The position numbers were made by a program, and so were the translations under genes. From contig NZ_QCZJ01000009.1 of the NCBI RefSeq assembly GCF_003075435.1, positions 62,001 through 126,000 on the forward strand: a DNA stretch of 64,000 nucleotides, in the 5' to 3' direction. Under the pieces are notes generated by a model. It did no database searches. It was not told where the DNA came from and saw only the letters and a program-made list of their open reading frames with translations. Positions 19,100 to 28,846 of this stretch are shown here, in pieces. How positions within the stretch are numbered: position 1 is the first letter of the stretch; each line of letters starts with the position of its first letter. This stretch comes from Terrimonas sp. (GTDB lineage Bacteria > Bacteroidota > Bacteroidia > Chitinophagales > Chitinophagaceae).

Positions 19100-20062
19100 A
19101 TGAATGGTTATATTGAATTGCCCACTAAGGTATCGGTTATAATACCAGTATATAATAGATTAGAGTTTCTGTCCGAAGCACTGGAGTCTATATATGCTCA
19201 ATTACATCGACCAATAGAAATAATTATTGTTGATAATGGGAGCAGCACAGATAATGCGACGGAATTAGACTATATAGCACAAGCATACAAAAATAGAGAC
19301 AAAGATATTGGACTAAAGCTGTTGAGAACTGATAAAAAAGGAGCTCCTCATGCCCGAAATACCGGATTCAATGCTTCTACATCTGAAATCATTCAATTCT
19401 TAGATTCAGACGATGTTCTATTGCCAGAAAAAATCAGCGAGCAACTGGACGTCTTAAATAAATACCCCAATTTGGACATGGTATATTCGAAAGCACAGCA
19501 TACCGATGAGCATTTAAACAGGATGGATAAATTTTGGGGGCGCAAATTAGATGGTACATCAATGGATTATTTTCTATTTTCATGGCAAACTATGTGTCCA
19601 CTATATAAAAAAAGTACCATTTTAAAATACGGCTTGTGGGATGAGTCATTGCAAATTAACCAAGACTGGGAATTTTCTCTAAGATATATAATTAAGGGAG
19701 CTAATGCTTTTTTTCTTGATAAAGTGCATTGCCTGTTCCGTATCCACACGAAAGGAAATATTGGCTCTATTGAAAATGACTTAGCCAAGGTTGAAAGTAA
19801 ATGGCAGAGTACACAAAAAATATATCGACTACTACAAGAAAAGAGAAAAATAGACGGGATCGTGAAAAAAGCATTTTTGAAACGTTGGATATATATACTT
19901 TTAATTACTTCAAAATTGGGTGCGAAAAAGGAATTTAATCAACAGTTGACGGAAATTAGAACTGAGATTCCTTCTGCTCTCTACTTGTTAATGGCCACCT
20001 TTAATTCAGCGAGAATTTCTAAAATTTTATTAAAATCACTAGGTTATAATAAAACTGCGTAA
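19100..20062 (+). CDS. Glycosyltransferase family 2
   Basis: A 320-residue GT2 enzyme with KVSVIIPVYNRLEFLSEAL near the N-terminus, IIVDNGSSTDN (about 43-53), KKGAPHARNTGFNAS and the DxD motif FLDSDD (about 97-102). A QDWEFSLRY block around 195 supplies the catalytic-base region. The ATG at 19100 is used; an in-frame TTG lies one codon upstream. It is the last glycosyltransferase before the acylation genes. Confidence 0.87.
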   Translation: MNGYIELPTKVSVIIPVYNRLEFLSEALESIYAQLHRPIEIIIVDNGSSTDNATELDYIAQAYKNRDKDIGLKLLRTDKKGAPHARNTGFNASTSEIIQFLDSDDVLLPEKISEQLDVLNKYPNLDMVYSKAQHTDEHLNRMDKFWGRKLDGTSMDYFLFSWQTMCPLYKKSTILKYGLWDESLQINQDWEFSLRYIIKGANAFFLDKVHCLFRIHTKGNIGSIENDLAKVESKWQSTQKIYRLLQEKRKIDGIVKKAFLKRWIYILLITSKLGAKKEFNQQLTEIRTEIPSALYLLMATFNSARISKILLKSLGYNKTA

Positions 20063-20098
20063 AGCGCTATACAATATCAGGTCATGGTATATTTATAA

Positions 20099-21547
20099 AT
20101 GCATTATTCAACTATGTTATTTAATTCAGCAGAATTTTTACTATTTTTTATTGTTGTTACTATTCTCTTTTTTTTGCTACCCCACAAATTTAGATGGTTT
20201 CACCTCCTACTCGCAAGTTGCTATTTTTATGCATCTTTTGTTCCCATTTATATCTTAATTCTTTTTTTTACTATTATTATTGATTATTTCGCAGGTTTAT
20301 TTATTGAAAGAGCAACCGGCAAAATCAGGAAACAATTTCTTTTCATAAGTATCATTGCAAATGTGTCTGTGCTTGCTTTTTTTAAATATTATAACTTTTT
20401 CATTGACAATATAAATGAAATATTTTCCTTTCTCGGGACCACAGCTAATCTACCATTTTTAAATATTCTATTACCTATAGGTCTGTCGTTTCATACTTTC
20501 CAGGCTATGAGCTATACTATTGAAGTATACAGAGGTAATCAAAAAGCGGAGAAGCATTTTGGCATTTACGCGTTGTATGTAATGTTTTATCCTCAACTAG
20601 TGGCAGGTCCTATTGAAAGGCCTCAGAATATTCTTCATCAGTTTCATGAGCGTCAATCTTTCAGTGCGGCTAATTTATATTTTGGGCTGCGATTAATGTT
20701 ATGGGGGCTCTTCAAAAAAGTAGTTATTGCCGATAGGCTTTCTATTTTTGTTGACCGTGTTTTTGACAATCCATCAGCACAAAATTCTATAGTGCTGGTG
20801 TTAGGTGCTGCTTTTTTTGCCATCCAGATATATTGCGACTTTTCGGGTTATTCTGATATGGCTATTGGCGCTGCAAAAACTATGGGATTTAATTTAATGA
20901 CAAACTTCAACCGCCCTTACTTTGCAACCAATATTAAAAATTTTTGGGACCGCTGGCATATTTCACTTTCTACATGGTTTAGGGATTATGTTTATATTCC
21001 ATTAGGAGGAAACAGGGTAAAAGTTAGCCGTTTATATTTTAATATAGCAATAGTTTTTTTATTAAGTGGTTTTTGGCATGGTGCAAATTGGACTTTTATT
21101 ATTTGGGGAGCGTTACACGCCATATATTTATTTTTTAATATGTTTGTTTCCAGAAACATTGGCTGGGGTTGGGCTACTAAATATAAGTTTTATACTTGTG
21201 TAGCTTGGATAATTACATTTTTATTTGTTTGTTTCGCTTGGATTTTTTTTAGAGCAGAAAGTGTAAACAATGCATTTGTTTACATCAGGAGTTTAATCAA
21301 TAACATTGGGTTGGGGCATAACATTAGAATCCCACCCGCAGGCTTAGTTCTCGGCTTTGGCGCAATGAGTTATTCTATTGTGATTATTTCTTTAATTACA
21401 ATGTTTTTTGTTGAATACAAATTCAGTCCAAGATTAGAAATTAAACTATCATTTAAGAGAGATCTGCTCTTCTGTTGTAGTGTTTTAATTATGATTTTTT
21501 TATTTGGAGTATTTGAGAAAAACAGCTTTATTTATTTTCAATTCTAA
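20099..21547 (+). CDS. MBOAT family membrane O-acyltransferase (AlgI/DltB-like)
   Basis: A 482-residue polytopic protein with about ten to twelve TM helices. It has the AlgI-type beginning MLFNSAEFLLFF, the conserved NFWDRWHISLSTWFRDYVYI segment (about 281-300) and the catalytic-histidine block FWHGANWTFIIWG (about 325-337). MBOAT proteins pass acyl groups across the membrane to modify extracellular polysaccharides, usually acetyl. The first ATG is at 20099; the ATG at 20114 (MLFNS) matches the family start better and may be the true one. Its stop overlaps the start of the next gene by one base, so the pair is coupled. Confidence 0.88.
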   Translation: MHYSTMLFNSAEFLLFFIVVTILFFLLPHKFRWFHLLLASCYFYASFVPIYILILFFTIIIDYFAGLFIERATGKIRKQFLFISIIANVSVLAFFKYYNFFIDNINEIFSFLGTTANLPFLNILLPIGLSFHTFQAMSYTIEVYRGNQKAEKHFGIYALYVMFYPQLVAGPIERPQNILHQFHERQSFSAANLYFGLRLMLWGLFKKVVIADRLSIFVDRVFDNPSAQNSIVLVLGAAFFAIQIYCDFSGYSDMAIGAAKTMGFNLMTNFNRPYFATNIKNFWDRWHISLSTWFRDYVYIPLGGNRVKVSRLYFNIAIVFLLSGFWHGANWTFIIWGALHAIYLFFNMFVSRNIGWGWATKYKFYTCVAWIITFLFVCFAWIFFRAESVNNAFVYIRSLINNIGLGHNIRIPPAGLVLGFGAMSYSIVIISLITMFFVEYKFSPRLEIKLSFKRDLLFCCSVLIMIFLFGVFEKNSFIYFQF

Positions 21548-22488
21548 TGAGATACTTAACTAGTATTATTCTAATTCTTGTTATTACGGCTACAGTTCTC
21601 TTTGTATCATATTTTGCCGTTGATCGTGGACTTAGGCAATTCTATAGTGGCCGATATGAAAAATTTGATGAAATGTTTAACAGGACTAATTACTATGATG
21701 TTTTATTATTGGGATCCTCGCGAACTCATAGAAATATAGACCCACGAATATGTGACTCTATTGCTGGAGTCTCGTTTTATAATGGGGGGATTTCGGGAGC
21801 TGAAGGGTTTGAGATGGATGCGGCTCTTCAAGGGTATCTTGAGGTACATCCTTCTCCTAAATATGTTATACTTAATTATGATTTAGGTGTCTTAAGTTCA
21901 GAAAAAAGATTATACAACCCCATATTTTACTATTACTTTCTTAATAATAAAGCAGTTTATAACGCTGTAGCTGATACCGATAAATTTACATGGTTGTATA
22001 AACATTTCCCTTTTATGCAATATCTAAGATTTAATGATGACATAAGAATAGAGGCAATAAAGGGTATAATGGGAAAACACTATACTTTCGATTCTAATTA
22101 TAAAGGATATTCGAGGATGGAAGAAACAATCGGAAAGTTTGATACCACATATCTTCATCGTGATTCACTAAAATACGAGGTGCGCAATAATGATTATCTG
22201 AATAATATTATTAACACATGCAGGCAGAAGGATATTAATTTGATATTTTTCGTAGGGCCTGTCTATAATCATCACTTCGATAAAAAATATGCTGATTATA
22301 GTAGTATTATTAAGTCTTCAAACCTTTTTGCAAAAGAAAATAACATTCCTTTTATCCGGTTTGATAGCATTCCATTAAATACATCATCTGATAATTTTTC
22401 TGATAATATACATTTGAGCGAAGTAGGATCAAAAATATTCTCTTTGATTTTAGTGGAAAAGTTAAAGTTTTATTTAAAGGATTATTAA
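21547..22488 (+). CDS. SGNH-hydrolase-like O-acylation partner protein
   Basis: A 313-residue protein with one N-terminal TM/signal anchor (about 5-25) and an extracytoplasmic domain. VLLLGSSRTHRNIDP (about 52-66) looks like the SGNH block I with its nucleophile Ser, and the C-terminal DNIHLSEVGSKIF (about 289-301) provides a D-x-x-H pair. This pattern and the overlap with an MBOAT gene resemble DltD, AlgJ/AlgX and PatB partners that hand the acyl group to the polymer. Specific acceptor unknown. Confidence 0.75.
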   Translation: MRYLTSIILILVITATVLFVSYFAVDRGLRQFYSGRYEKFDEMFNRTNYYDVLLLGSSRTHRNIDPRICDSIAGVSFYNGGISGAEGFEMDAALQGYLEVHPSPKYVILNYDLGVLSSEKRLYNPIFYYYFLNNKAVYNAVADTDKFTWLYKHFPFMQYLRFNDDIRIEAIKGIMGKHYTFDSNYKGYSRMEETIGKFDTTYLHRDSLKYEVRNNDYLNNIINTCRQKDINLIFFVGPVYNHHFDKKYADYSSIIKSSNLFAKENNIPFIRFDSIPLNTSSDNFSDNIHLSEVGSKIFSLILVEKLKFYLKDY

Positions 22489-22518
22489 GAACAAAGATGG
22501 ACAATTGGTAATATAAAA

Positions 22519-23679
22519 ATGGCAGAAAAAGTATACTTTAAAAACTTACAAGGATTTAGATTTATCGCAGCGGTGCTTGTGATTCTTTCTCACATCGAAC
22601 TTTTTAAGAAAAGAGTTTTGTTAAGCAATATTTGGGACAGCCCCTTTTTTTTTGAAGCTGGAAGTGCCGGAGTTGACTTCTTTTTCGTATTAAGCGGTTT
22701 TCTCATTACAATGTTGTTATTAAAGGAAATTGAAAAAACAGGTAGGGTAAATGTACGGAAGTTCTATATGCGACGCATTTTGCGGATATGGCCTTTGTAC
22801 TATTTGATAATATTGATATCTTATTTTATTGTGCCTCATTTATCAATATTTTATATCCAGGGATATACAGAAGGGCTTAATGAGAATTTCTGGGGAAAAT
22901 TTCTTTTTTCCCTGTTTTTTATTCCAAATGTGGCTCTTGCATTCTTTGAGAGTATTCCGTACGCTGCGCCACTTTGGTCTGTCGGTGTGGAAGAGCAGTT
23001 TTATGTTTTTTGGCCTTTCCTGCTGTCGACTTTTAATAGAAAAATTAGATCAATCCTCATTTTTATAGTTGTCTTTGTTGCTGCAAAAGTTATTTTTATT
23101 CTTATTAATAAGATGTTTCATTTGGATGCTGAAATCGCTGTGAAAATAAAAAACCTGCTTGTCGGTATAAGGATGGAATGTATGGGGATTGGAGGATTAG
23201 GAGCGTACTTGATTTATAGAAATCATAAAGTTGGGTGTTTGATAAAGAGCAATATTTTATTATTAGTGGCAATAATTTTGTTGCCACTTGTGTTTCTGTT
23301 TGCTAAAAATCTTTTTGAGCTTCATCATATCTTCTTCTCATTACTGTTCCTCGTCATTATTGCAAATGGTGCTGTTAATAAAAGCACCCCAATTAAATTG
23401 GAAAATAAGTTCTTTTTTATGATGGGAAACATCTCGTACGGTCTTTATTTGTGGCATTCTCTTTGCATAGGCCTGATAATTAATGCGTTAAGGGCTAATC
23501 CCTCCTTTTTGAATAATCTATTTTTGTTTAACCTGCTTTTGTATGTGGGTGTATTTGGTTTTAGCATTTTGGTTGCATGGATATCGTATACTTTTTTTGA
23601 AACGCCCTTTTTAAGGATGAAACAGCGATTTTCTATAATTGTATCAGGGGCAGCAGCTGCAGGAGAGGAGAAGAAATAA
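22519..23679 (+). CDS. Acyltransferase 3 family (OafA/WecH-like)
   Basis: A 386-residue integral membrane protein with about ten TM helices. Motifs of the family are the N-terminal LQGFRFIAAVLVILSHIELF with its conserved His, GVDFFFVLSGFLIT (about 51-64), RRILRIWPLYY (about 83-93) and SVGVEEQFYVFWPFLL (about 155-170). Such proteins O-acetylate or succinylate sugars of lipid-linked units or polymers. It is a second, mechanistically separate acylation system directly after the MBOAT/SGNH pair. Confidence 0.92.
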   Translation: MAEKVYFKNLQGFRFIAAVLVILSHIELFKKRVLLSNIWDSPFFFEAGSAGVDFFFVLSGFLITMLLLKEIEKTGRVNVRKFYMRRILRIWPLYYLIILISYFIVPHLSIFYIQGYTEGLNENFWGKFLFSLFFIPNVALAFFESIPYAAPLWSVGVEEQFYVFWPFLLSTFNRKIRSILIFIVVFVAAKVIFILINKMFHLDAEIAVKIKNLLVGIRMECMGIGGLGAYLIYRNHKVGCLIKSNILLLVAIILLPLVFLFAKNLFELHHIFFSLLFLVIIANGAVNKSTPIKLENKFFFMMGNISYGLYLWHSLCIGLIINALRANPSFLNNLFLFNLLLYVGVFGFSILVAWISYTFFETPFLRMKQRFSIIVSGAAAAGEEKK

Positions 23680-23696
23680 TAAAGCAGATTTATTAT

Positions 23697-26447
23697 ATGA
23701 TGTTTATGGGAAAAATAAATTTTTTTGTTTTTTTCTATTTTACAGTACTAACAACAACAGCTCAAAAACCTGTTCATTATTGGTCTTTTGATGGAAGGAA
23801 CATTTTCTCGGATACAATCACCGGGCAAAAAGTAATAAATCAAACCGATATTCGAAAGGTAATAAAAGTAAACGGTGTATTAAATTTTGGCTTGGCACCG
23901 AGTTCCTTGGATAATTTACTTCCTTTTAATTTATTTAGAAGTGTGCCTGTATTAAATGATTTTACACTCGAGTTTGCTTTCAAGAGTAGTCAGTTTACTT
24001 TTTTAGTTTTCCCCAAACAAAATTTCAGGCTGAATTTTTCCCTGAATAATTTGTATATCAGCTACACTGTTTCAAGAAATAATAAAGTTAGTAAAGAGAG
24101 ATGGGATATACCTTTAGTGGGAAGTGGTATAACCAGTTATAACAATCTTGCTGATAATCAATGGCATCATTTGGCTTTGGTTGCCCGCAAATCAGGTTCA
24201 TTTGAGATTTGGATTGACGGCAAAACGGATTCTTTGTTTAAAAAAGCATTTCCCTCTTTCGACAATTGGGTAATCGATGGTGCTGATGGTTTTAGACTTG
24301 ATGGGGCGATAGACGAATTGGCGTTTTATGCCAGTGCTCTTTCCCGAGATCTCATACAGCAACACGCACTTGAATTAAAAAAAGGCCAGCACTATAGTTT
24401 CCTGGTTAATTCTGCAATGATCTCTCAAAAAGAAAAAATATCACATCGGGAAAGCTATATAATGGATGAAAAAGAATTTGCTCCAGGTTATCCCAATTAT
24501 ACAGTCCAAGCCACTGATCAGTTGAAGGCGTTTCCTCTTCCTCGTTACGCTTCAGGAATAAGCATGCCTCGCAATTTCCCATGGATGGATATTACTTACC
24601 TCCACAGAGAGTTGCCCGGTGATGGTGGTAAAGGTTTCGGTAAGGTAGATCCACAAAAAGCCGTGCAGTTAACCGCAGAACTGGCTAATAACTGGAATTA
24701 TTATATTGAATTACCGACACTCAGAATTGATTCCGCTACAGCGCAAAAAAGGTATGAGAGTCCAACAGATGTCTTTTCTTCCTTAATAGATTATGCCAAT
24801 AGGCATCCTCAAATACAGGTAGCTACAGTGTTGATGCAGGTACAGAACAAGCCGGCCCATGCAGGGTTCAATCAGCCCTCGCCTTATGTCACGTCAAAAA
24901 AACTGGCTGATAAGTATTATCTTCAAGACAAGAGTGGCAAACCGATAGTGTATAGCAACAAGAAATGGTTAAGTCCTTTTACTTCAACAGATATTGTACG
25001 AAAAGACGGTCTTACCTCTGCATTTTATATAAATCAGTTAGCTAAACATTTGACCCGTAAAATAGATATGATCAATGAAAACGGGGAATGGTTTGGTCAT
25101 AAATGGCCGCAACAGCTTTTGGAACAGTCTCCAGAAGTAGTATCTTTTTTAAAAAAGAGGGGGATGGATTACGATCGGTTTAGTGGTTGGATGCAGAACC
25201 AATTTGATTCAGTATATAGGACGTCTATACTTCAGAATGTCCCTTGGAGCAATGTGGCGTTTACTTTTTACAATGTAAGTGCTTATAATAGTGCATATTG
25301 GCCGGAATATAGAGAAAGAATAAGGACGAATAGTTTGTTTAAAGAAAGTCCACGCTCTACGCCGGCATTCTATCCTGCTCGCCCGGATAATTGGCGTGTA
25401 GCATCGGGACCGTCAAATGGTTATGGCACAGTAGCGGAGGGTAGAAAGAAAGAAATGGCATTAGGCATAAAATTTTTTGCCCCTTTTATCAGTGCTGGCT
25501 GGAGCCTCGAGGAAAATAACATCCGTCCGGCACAATGGTTGGGGTTATTGAAATCTATGGTAATGCTGGGTGCAGACTTTTTTCATGTAGGGTATTTTAA
25601 TGTTACAGGCAAAACAGGTTGGCTGGACGGTAAGGGACCCAATGATCCACGAGGGTATATTTATCAGGCTGCTATGCCAGCTTACGCTCAAGCAATTGCC
25701 TCGCAGGTATGGGATTTTTTGGACAAGGGTATGTTATTACAAGATTCTTTATCAAAAGAAAAGCTGATGCCTTTCGCATTTGCTGCTTCCTCCTCTAATC
25801 ATCTGGTGTTAGTGCGTAAGCTGGGAAAAAGATATCTTATCTATGGTACAGTGCAACCAAATTCAAACTACAAGGACAATGCTGCTCTTGAAGCCTTAAC
25901 ATCGATAAACCTGGAAGGTAAAAAAATAAGTTTCAATATCAGGAGACAGGGTAGTATGTATGTGTTTGATCTTTCAGGAGTCCAGCCTGTATTTTATCAG
26001 ATAGATGGATGGCATCAGTATGAACATCCGTATTATTGGGATAAACCCTATTCTATAGAAGCAGAAGTGTCATTGCTTTTAACAAACGATCAAAGGATTA
26101 GGGTTGTTACAAACTGTAATAAAAAAGATATAAATAACTTCTCTAATTTTACTACTCATATAATCTTACCTAAGGGAGAACATTTTTCTATCCCAGTATT
26201 TTTACGTGCAGCGGGAAATTACGTTATTTCGATACGGAGTAGGGTACCTGCTAATAATATTACTTTAGAAATAACATTTGGAAACGAAAAGAAAAGAGTT
26301 GGAATAAGTGGATCTGAATGGACGATCACAGAGACCGATATAACCATATCTTCTAGTAATATTCAAAAACCTGCTTCGGTAAATATAATGGCTGTTGATG
26401 GAACTGTTGAAATAGATTGGATCAAGTTAAAGACAAATAATAAGTAG
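23697..26447 (+). CDS. Secreted LamG-domain protein of unknown activity in the polysaccharide locus
   Basis: A 916-residue protein with a signal peptide (about 1-24, cleavage near TTTAQKP). A concanavalin-like/LamG domain lies at about 28-225 (HYWSFDG, DNQWHHLALVARKSGSFEIW). A long central region (about 290-700) is rich in Trp and Asp, including LPTLRID, MINENGEWFGHKWPQ and KFFAPFISAGWSLEENN, and could be a TIM-barrel glycosidase. A C-terminal beta-sandwich-like part ends EIDWIKLKTNN. I recognise no catalytic family. Presence within an export locus suggests trimming, release or remodelling of the polymer. Less AT-rich than the block before it. Confidence 0.65.
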   Translation: MMFMGKINFFVFFYFTVLTTTAQKPVHYWSFDGRNIFSDTITGQKVINQTDIRKVIKVNGVLNFGLAPSSLDNLLPFNLFRSVPVLNDFTLEFAFKSSQFTFLVFPKQNFRLNFSLNNLYISYTVSRNNKVSKERWDIPLVGSGITSYNNLADNQWHHLALVARKSGSFEIWIDGKTDSLFKKAFPSFDNWVIDGADGFRLDGAIDELAFYASALSRDLIQQHALELKKGQHYSFLVNSAMISQKEKISHRESYIMDEKEFAPGYPNYTVQATDQLKAFPLPRYASGISMPRNFPWMDITYLHRELPGDGGKGFGKVDPQKAVQLTAELANNWNYYIELPTLRIDSATAQKRYESPTDVFSSLIDYANRHPQIQVATVLMQVQNKPAHAGFNQPSPYVTSKKLADKYYLQDKSGKPIVYSNKKWLSPFTSTDIVRKDGLTSAFYINQLAKHLTRKIDMINENGEWFGHKWPQQLLEQSPEVVSFLKKRGMDYDRFSGWMQNQFDSVYRTSILQNVPWSNVAFTFYNVSAYNSAYWPEYRERIRTNSLFKESPRSTPAFYPARPDNWRVASGPSNGYGTVAEGRKKEMALGIKFFAPFISAGWSLEENNIRPAQWLGLLKSMVMLGADFFHVGYFNVTGKTGWLDGKGPNDPRGYIYQAAMPAYAQAIASQVWDFLDKGMLLQDSLSKEKLMPFAFAASSSNHLVLVRKLGKRYLIYGTVQPNSNYKDNAALEALTSINLEGKKISFNIRRQGSMYVFDLSGVQPVFYQIDGWHQYEHPYYWDKPYSIEAEVSLLLTNDQRIRVVTNCNKKDINNFSNFTTHIILPKGEHFSIPVFLRAAGNYVISIRSRVPANNITLEITFGNEKKRVGISGSEWTITETDITISSSNIQKPASVNIMAVDGTVEIDWIKLKTNNK

Positions 26448-26463
26448 GTAATATATTTATTGT

Positions 26464-27510
26464 ATGAGAATTTTATTTCTATACACAGAATTAGCGGATT
26501 ATACCCTTGCTTGTCTGAAAGCCCTTAAAAATACAAAAGATGAAACTGAGATTTCTGTAGTCCATTATCCCATTAATCCAGAAGCACCTTTTGATTTTGA
26601 TTTTGGTGAAACCGGTACATTTACTAATATAAGAGAATTTAAGAGTTATAATAATTTAAAAGAATATGTTGATGCTTTCCATCCGGAAAAAATTGTGCTA
26701 AGTGGGTGGAGTAATAAATGGTATTTACGCATTTGCATGGCGTATAAGAAAAGAGCTATCTGTATACTCACTATGGATAATCACTGGATGGGTACTTTAA
26801 AGCAAGCTTTCTTTATACTTGTTTTTCGTATAGTATTGATTTCTGTGTTCAAAAAGATATGGGTACCAGGCGAGCCTCAGAAAGTGTATGCGAAAAAGCT
26901 GGGGTTTAAGGAACAGCATATCATCAGCGGATTTTATTGTTGTGATGTGGATTTTTATTCAGATTTAGGAAACCGGTTTTTGGCTCTGAAGGAAGAGTCT
27001 TTTCCCAAACGATTACTTTGTGTAGCAAGGTATATTCCTGCTAAAAACTATGAAACCTTATGGCAGGCTTTCATACAATGGAAGGCAGAAACAAATAATG
27101 ACTGGGAGCTCTGGTGTGCCGGAACAGGGGAGGATTTTTCTAAACGTATTCAGCATCCAGCTGTCCGCCATTTGGGGTTTGTGCAAAAAAAGGATTGGGA
27201 TGATATTATTGCAAAAACCGGTGTATTTATTCTGCCCAGCAGCTTCGAACCTTGGTCTGTAGCGGTTCATGAATTTGCTGCAGCCGGATATCCCTTAGTA
27301 CTGAGTTCAAAAGTTGGTGCTTCTTCGACTTTTCTAGAAAAAGGGAACGGGTGGCTATTTGACCCTTTTGATAAAAGGAGGCTAATTAGTATTTTCAGAG
27401 AGATAGAATCATTGCCACTTGAGTCTATATACGTAATGGGCGCTAAAAGTATAGAAATGGCGTGGAGGATCACGCCGCTATCGTGGGCTTCTGCTTTGCA
27501 GGAAGTTTGA
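26464..27510 (+). CDS. Glycosyltransferase, GT4-like
   Basis: A 348-residue GT-B protein with RILFLYTELADYTLACLKAL at the N-terminus, LLCVARYIPAKNYETLWQA (about 182-200), WCAGTGEDF and the C-terminal donor motif ILPSSFEPWSVAVHEFAAAG (about 257-276), whose two glutamates are in the expected positions. No signal peptide. Its 3' end overlaps the 3' end of the convergent polymerase gene by 41 bp. Confidence 0.85.
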   Translation: MRILFLYTELADYTLACLKALKNTKDETEISVVHYPINPEAPFDFDFGETGTFTNIREFKSYNNLKEYVDAFHPEKIVLSGWSNKWYLRICMAYKKRAICILTMDNHWMGTLKQAFFILVFRIVLISVFKKIWVPGEPQKVYAKKLGFKEQHIISGFYCCDVDFYSDLGNRFLALKEESFPKRLLCVARYIPAKNYETLWQAFIQWKAETNNDWELWCAGTGEDFSKRIQHPAVRHLGFVQKKDWDDIIAKTGVFILPSSFEPWSVAVHEFAAAGYPLVLSSKVGASSTFLEKGNGWLFDPFDKRRLISIFREIESLPLESIYVMGAKSIEMAWRITPLSWASALQEV

Positions 27511-28777
27511 CACTGCTCTTCGCAATTTTAGACCATGTCATGTAATAAATAAAAAAGAAAAGAAAGAATCCGATGTTTATATAGTTGCCATTTCTAATAA
27601 CGCAGAGCATTATATATACAAAAATACTATAGTTAATTGCTCCTAAATTTTTTAGAGTGGGACTATTCATTTTTCGTTTTGGAGCAAAAAAATGAATAAA
27701 AGCATATATGAATAACATAAGTCCTACCAAACCAGTTTCAGACATGAGCCGGAGAAACTTTGAATTCGCATCCTGCTGATTTTGGGCACCATATATTAAG
27801 AGGTAATTAGATGGAAAATATTTTAAAAATGTTTCCTTGTAAATTAGTGGATGAGAGCCTAAACCAGACCCAAACAATGGACTTTCTATAAAGGAATCTC
27901 TGGCAATGGCATAGTTGGAATACAAAGCAAAAGTACTGGAGTTCGATTTCCCGGCTTCTTTGGCCTTGATCTCTGATGATAGAAAAAGGGATGTGGTGTC
28001 ATAAAACCGGGCATTAATAAGGCTGATATTATCTACCAGAAAGCTTACAAAAAAGATAACGGGAGCTATTACAACCGGTACAAGTATCAACTTTCCCTTG
28101 CGAGTATTGAAGAAATCGTTAATATAAAGCGCAAAAAAAACACCTAATACAAAGCCAAGTATAGCTATAGAAGAGTAAGTAAGCAGATAACACAGAATAG
28201 TAGTTAAAAACCGGAATTTGGCATTGCGCCAGGCAGTATTAAAATAGCAGAGGTAATATACAATTGCGGGGGTTAAAGCTATTGCAAGATAAAAAGGTTC
28301 ACCCATAATACCGTATTCGCGGTAAAGCCCACCGGTAAGGTTTACGGTAGTAAGATGAACACCTGCATAATGCAGGAGGTTGTCTATTACTCCATGCAGG
28401 GCTACCCAAAAAGCGAACAGCAGGTAATAGTTGAATATTTTTTTTATATCAAACTTTAATATGTACAGGGCATTATAGTATACTAAAGAGGTAAAAACTA
28501 TTCCGAAGACCTGTTTAATAAATTCAAAACCTAATAAGTCTTTATACCAGGTAATAAAAAATCCAAATACAAAAATGATGAGTGTACCGGTTATGAACCA
28601 GCGGGGTGGGCTGGTAATTTTACCTGTTTGAAGAAAGAGAGAAATTAAGAATAAAATAAATATAGGATAATAATAATAAAAGTCAAAAGGCAAAATACCT
28701 CTCAGTGCCTTATCTAAGAATACTGAAAATATGCAGGCAACGGCGAGCCATTCCGTAAAAGTTTTGCTTCTTTTCAT
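27470..28777 (-). CDS. O-antigen polymerase/ligase-like membrane protein (Wzy family)
   Basis: A 435-residue protein with about eleven to twelve TM helices and one larger extracytoplasmic loop (roughly 255-345). The pattern GIMGEPFYLAIALTPA and FGSGLGSHPLI plus a late loop with NQQDANSKFLRLMSETGLVG are typical of the Wzy_C/O-antigen polymerase group. It is the only candidate polymerase in the locus. It alone is on the minus strand: its last 41 bp overlap the preceding plus-strand gene, and it shares a 69-bp divergent gap with asnB. The orientation suggests a local inversion or separate acquisition. Confidence 0.82.
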   Translation of the reverse strand: MKRSKTFTEWLAVACIFSVFLDKALRGILPFDFYYYYPIFILFLISLFLQTGKITSPPRWFITGTLIIFVFGFFITWYKDLLGFEFIKQVFGIVFTSLVYYNALYILKFDIKKIFNYYLLFAFWVALHGVIDNLLHYAGVHLTTVNLTGGLYREYGIMGEPFYLAIALTPAIVYYLCYFNTAWRNAKFRFLTTILCYLLTYSSIAILGFVLGVFFALYINDFFNTRKGKLILVPVVIAPVIFFVSFLVDNISLINARFYDTTSLFLSSEIKAKEAGKSNSSTFALYSNYAIARDSFIESPLFGSGLGSHPLIYKETFLKYFPSNYLLIYGAQNQQDANSKFLRLMSETGLVGLMLFIYAFIHFFAPKRKMNSPTLKNLGAINYSIFVYIMLCVIRNGNYINIGFFLFFFIYYMTWSKIAKSSVKLPAKQKPTIAA

Positions 28778-28846
28778 TTCAGTTACTTGAAGTGCAAAGT
28801 AACTGTATTTGATTATTCCTGATTAATAATTCTATTTAAAAACAAT

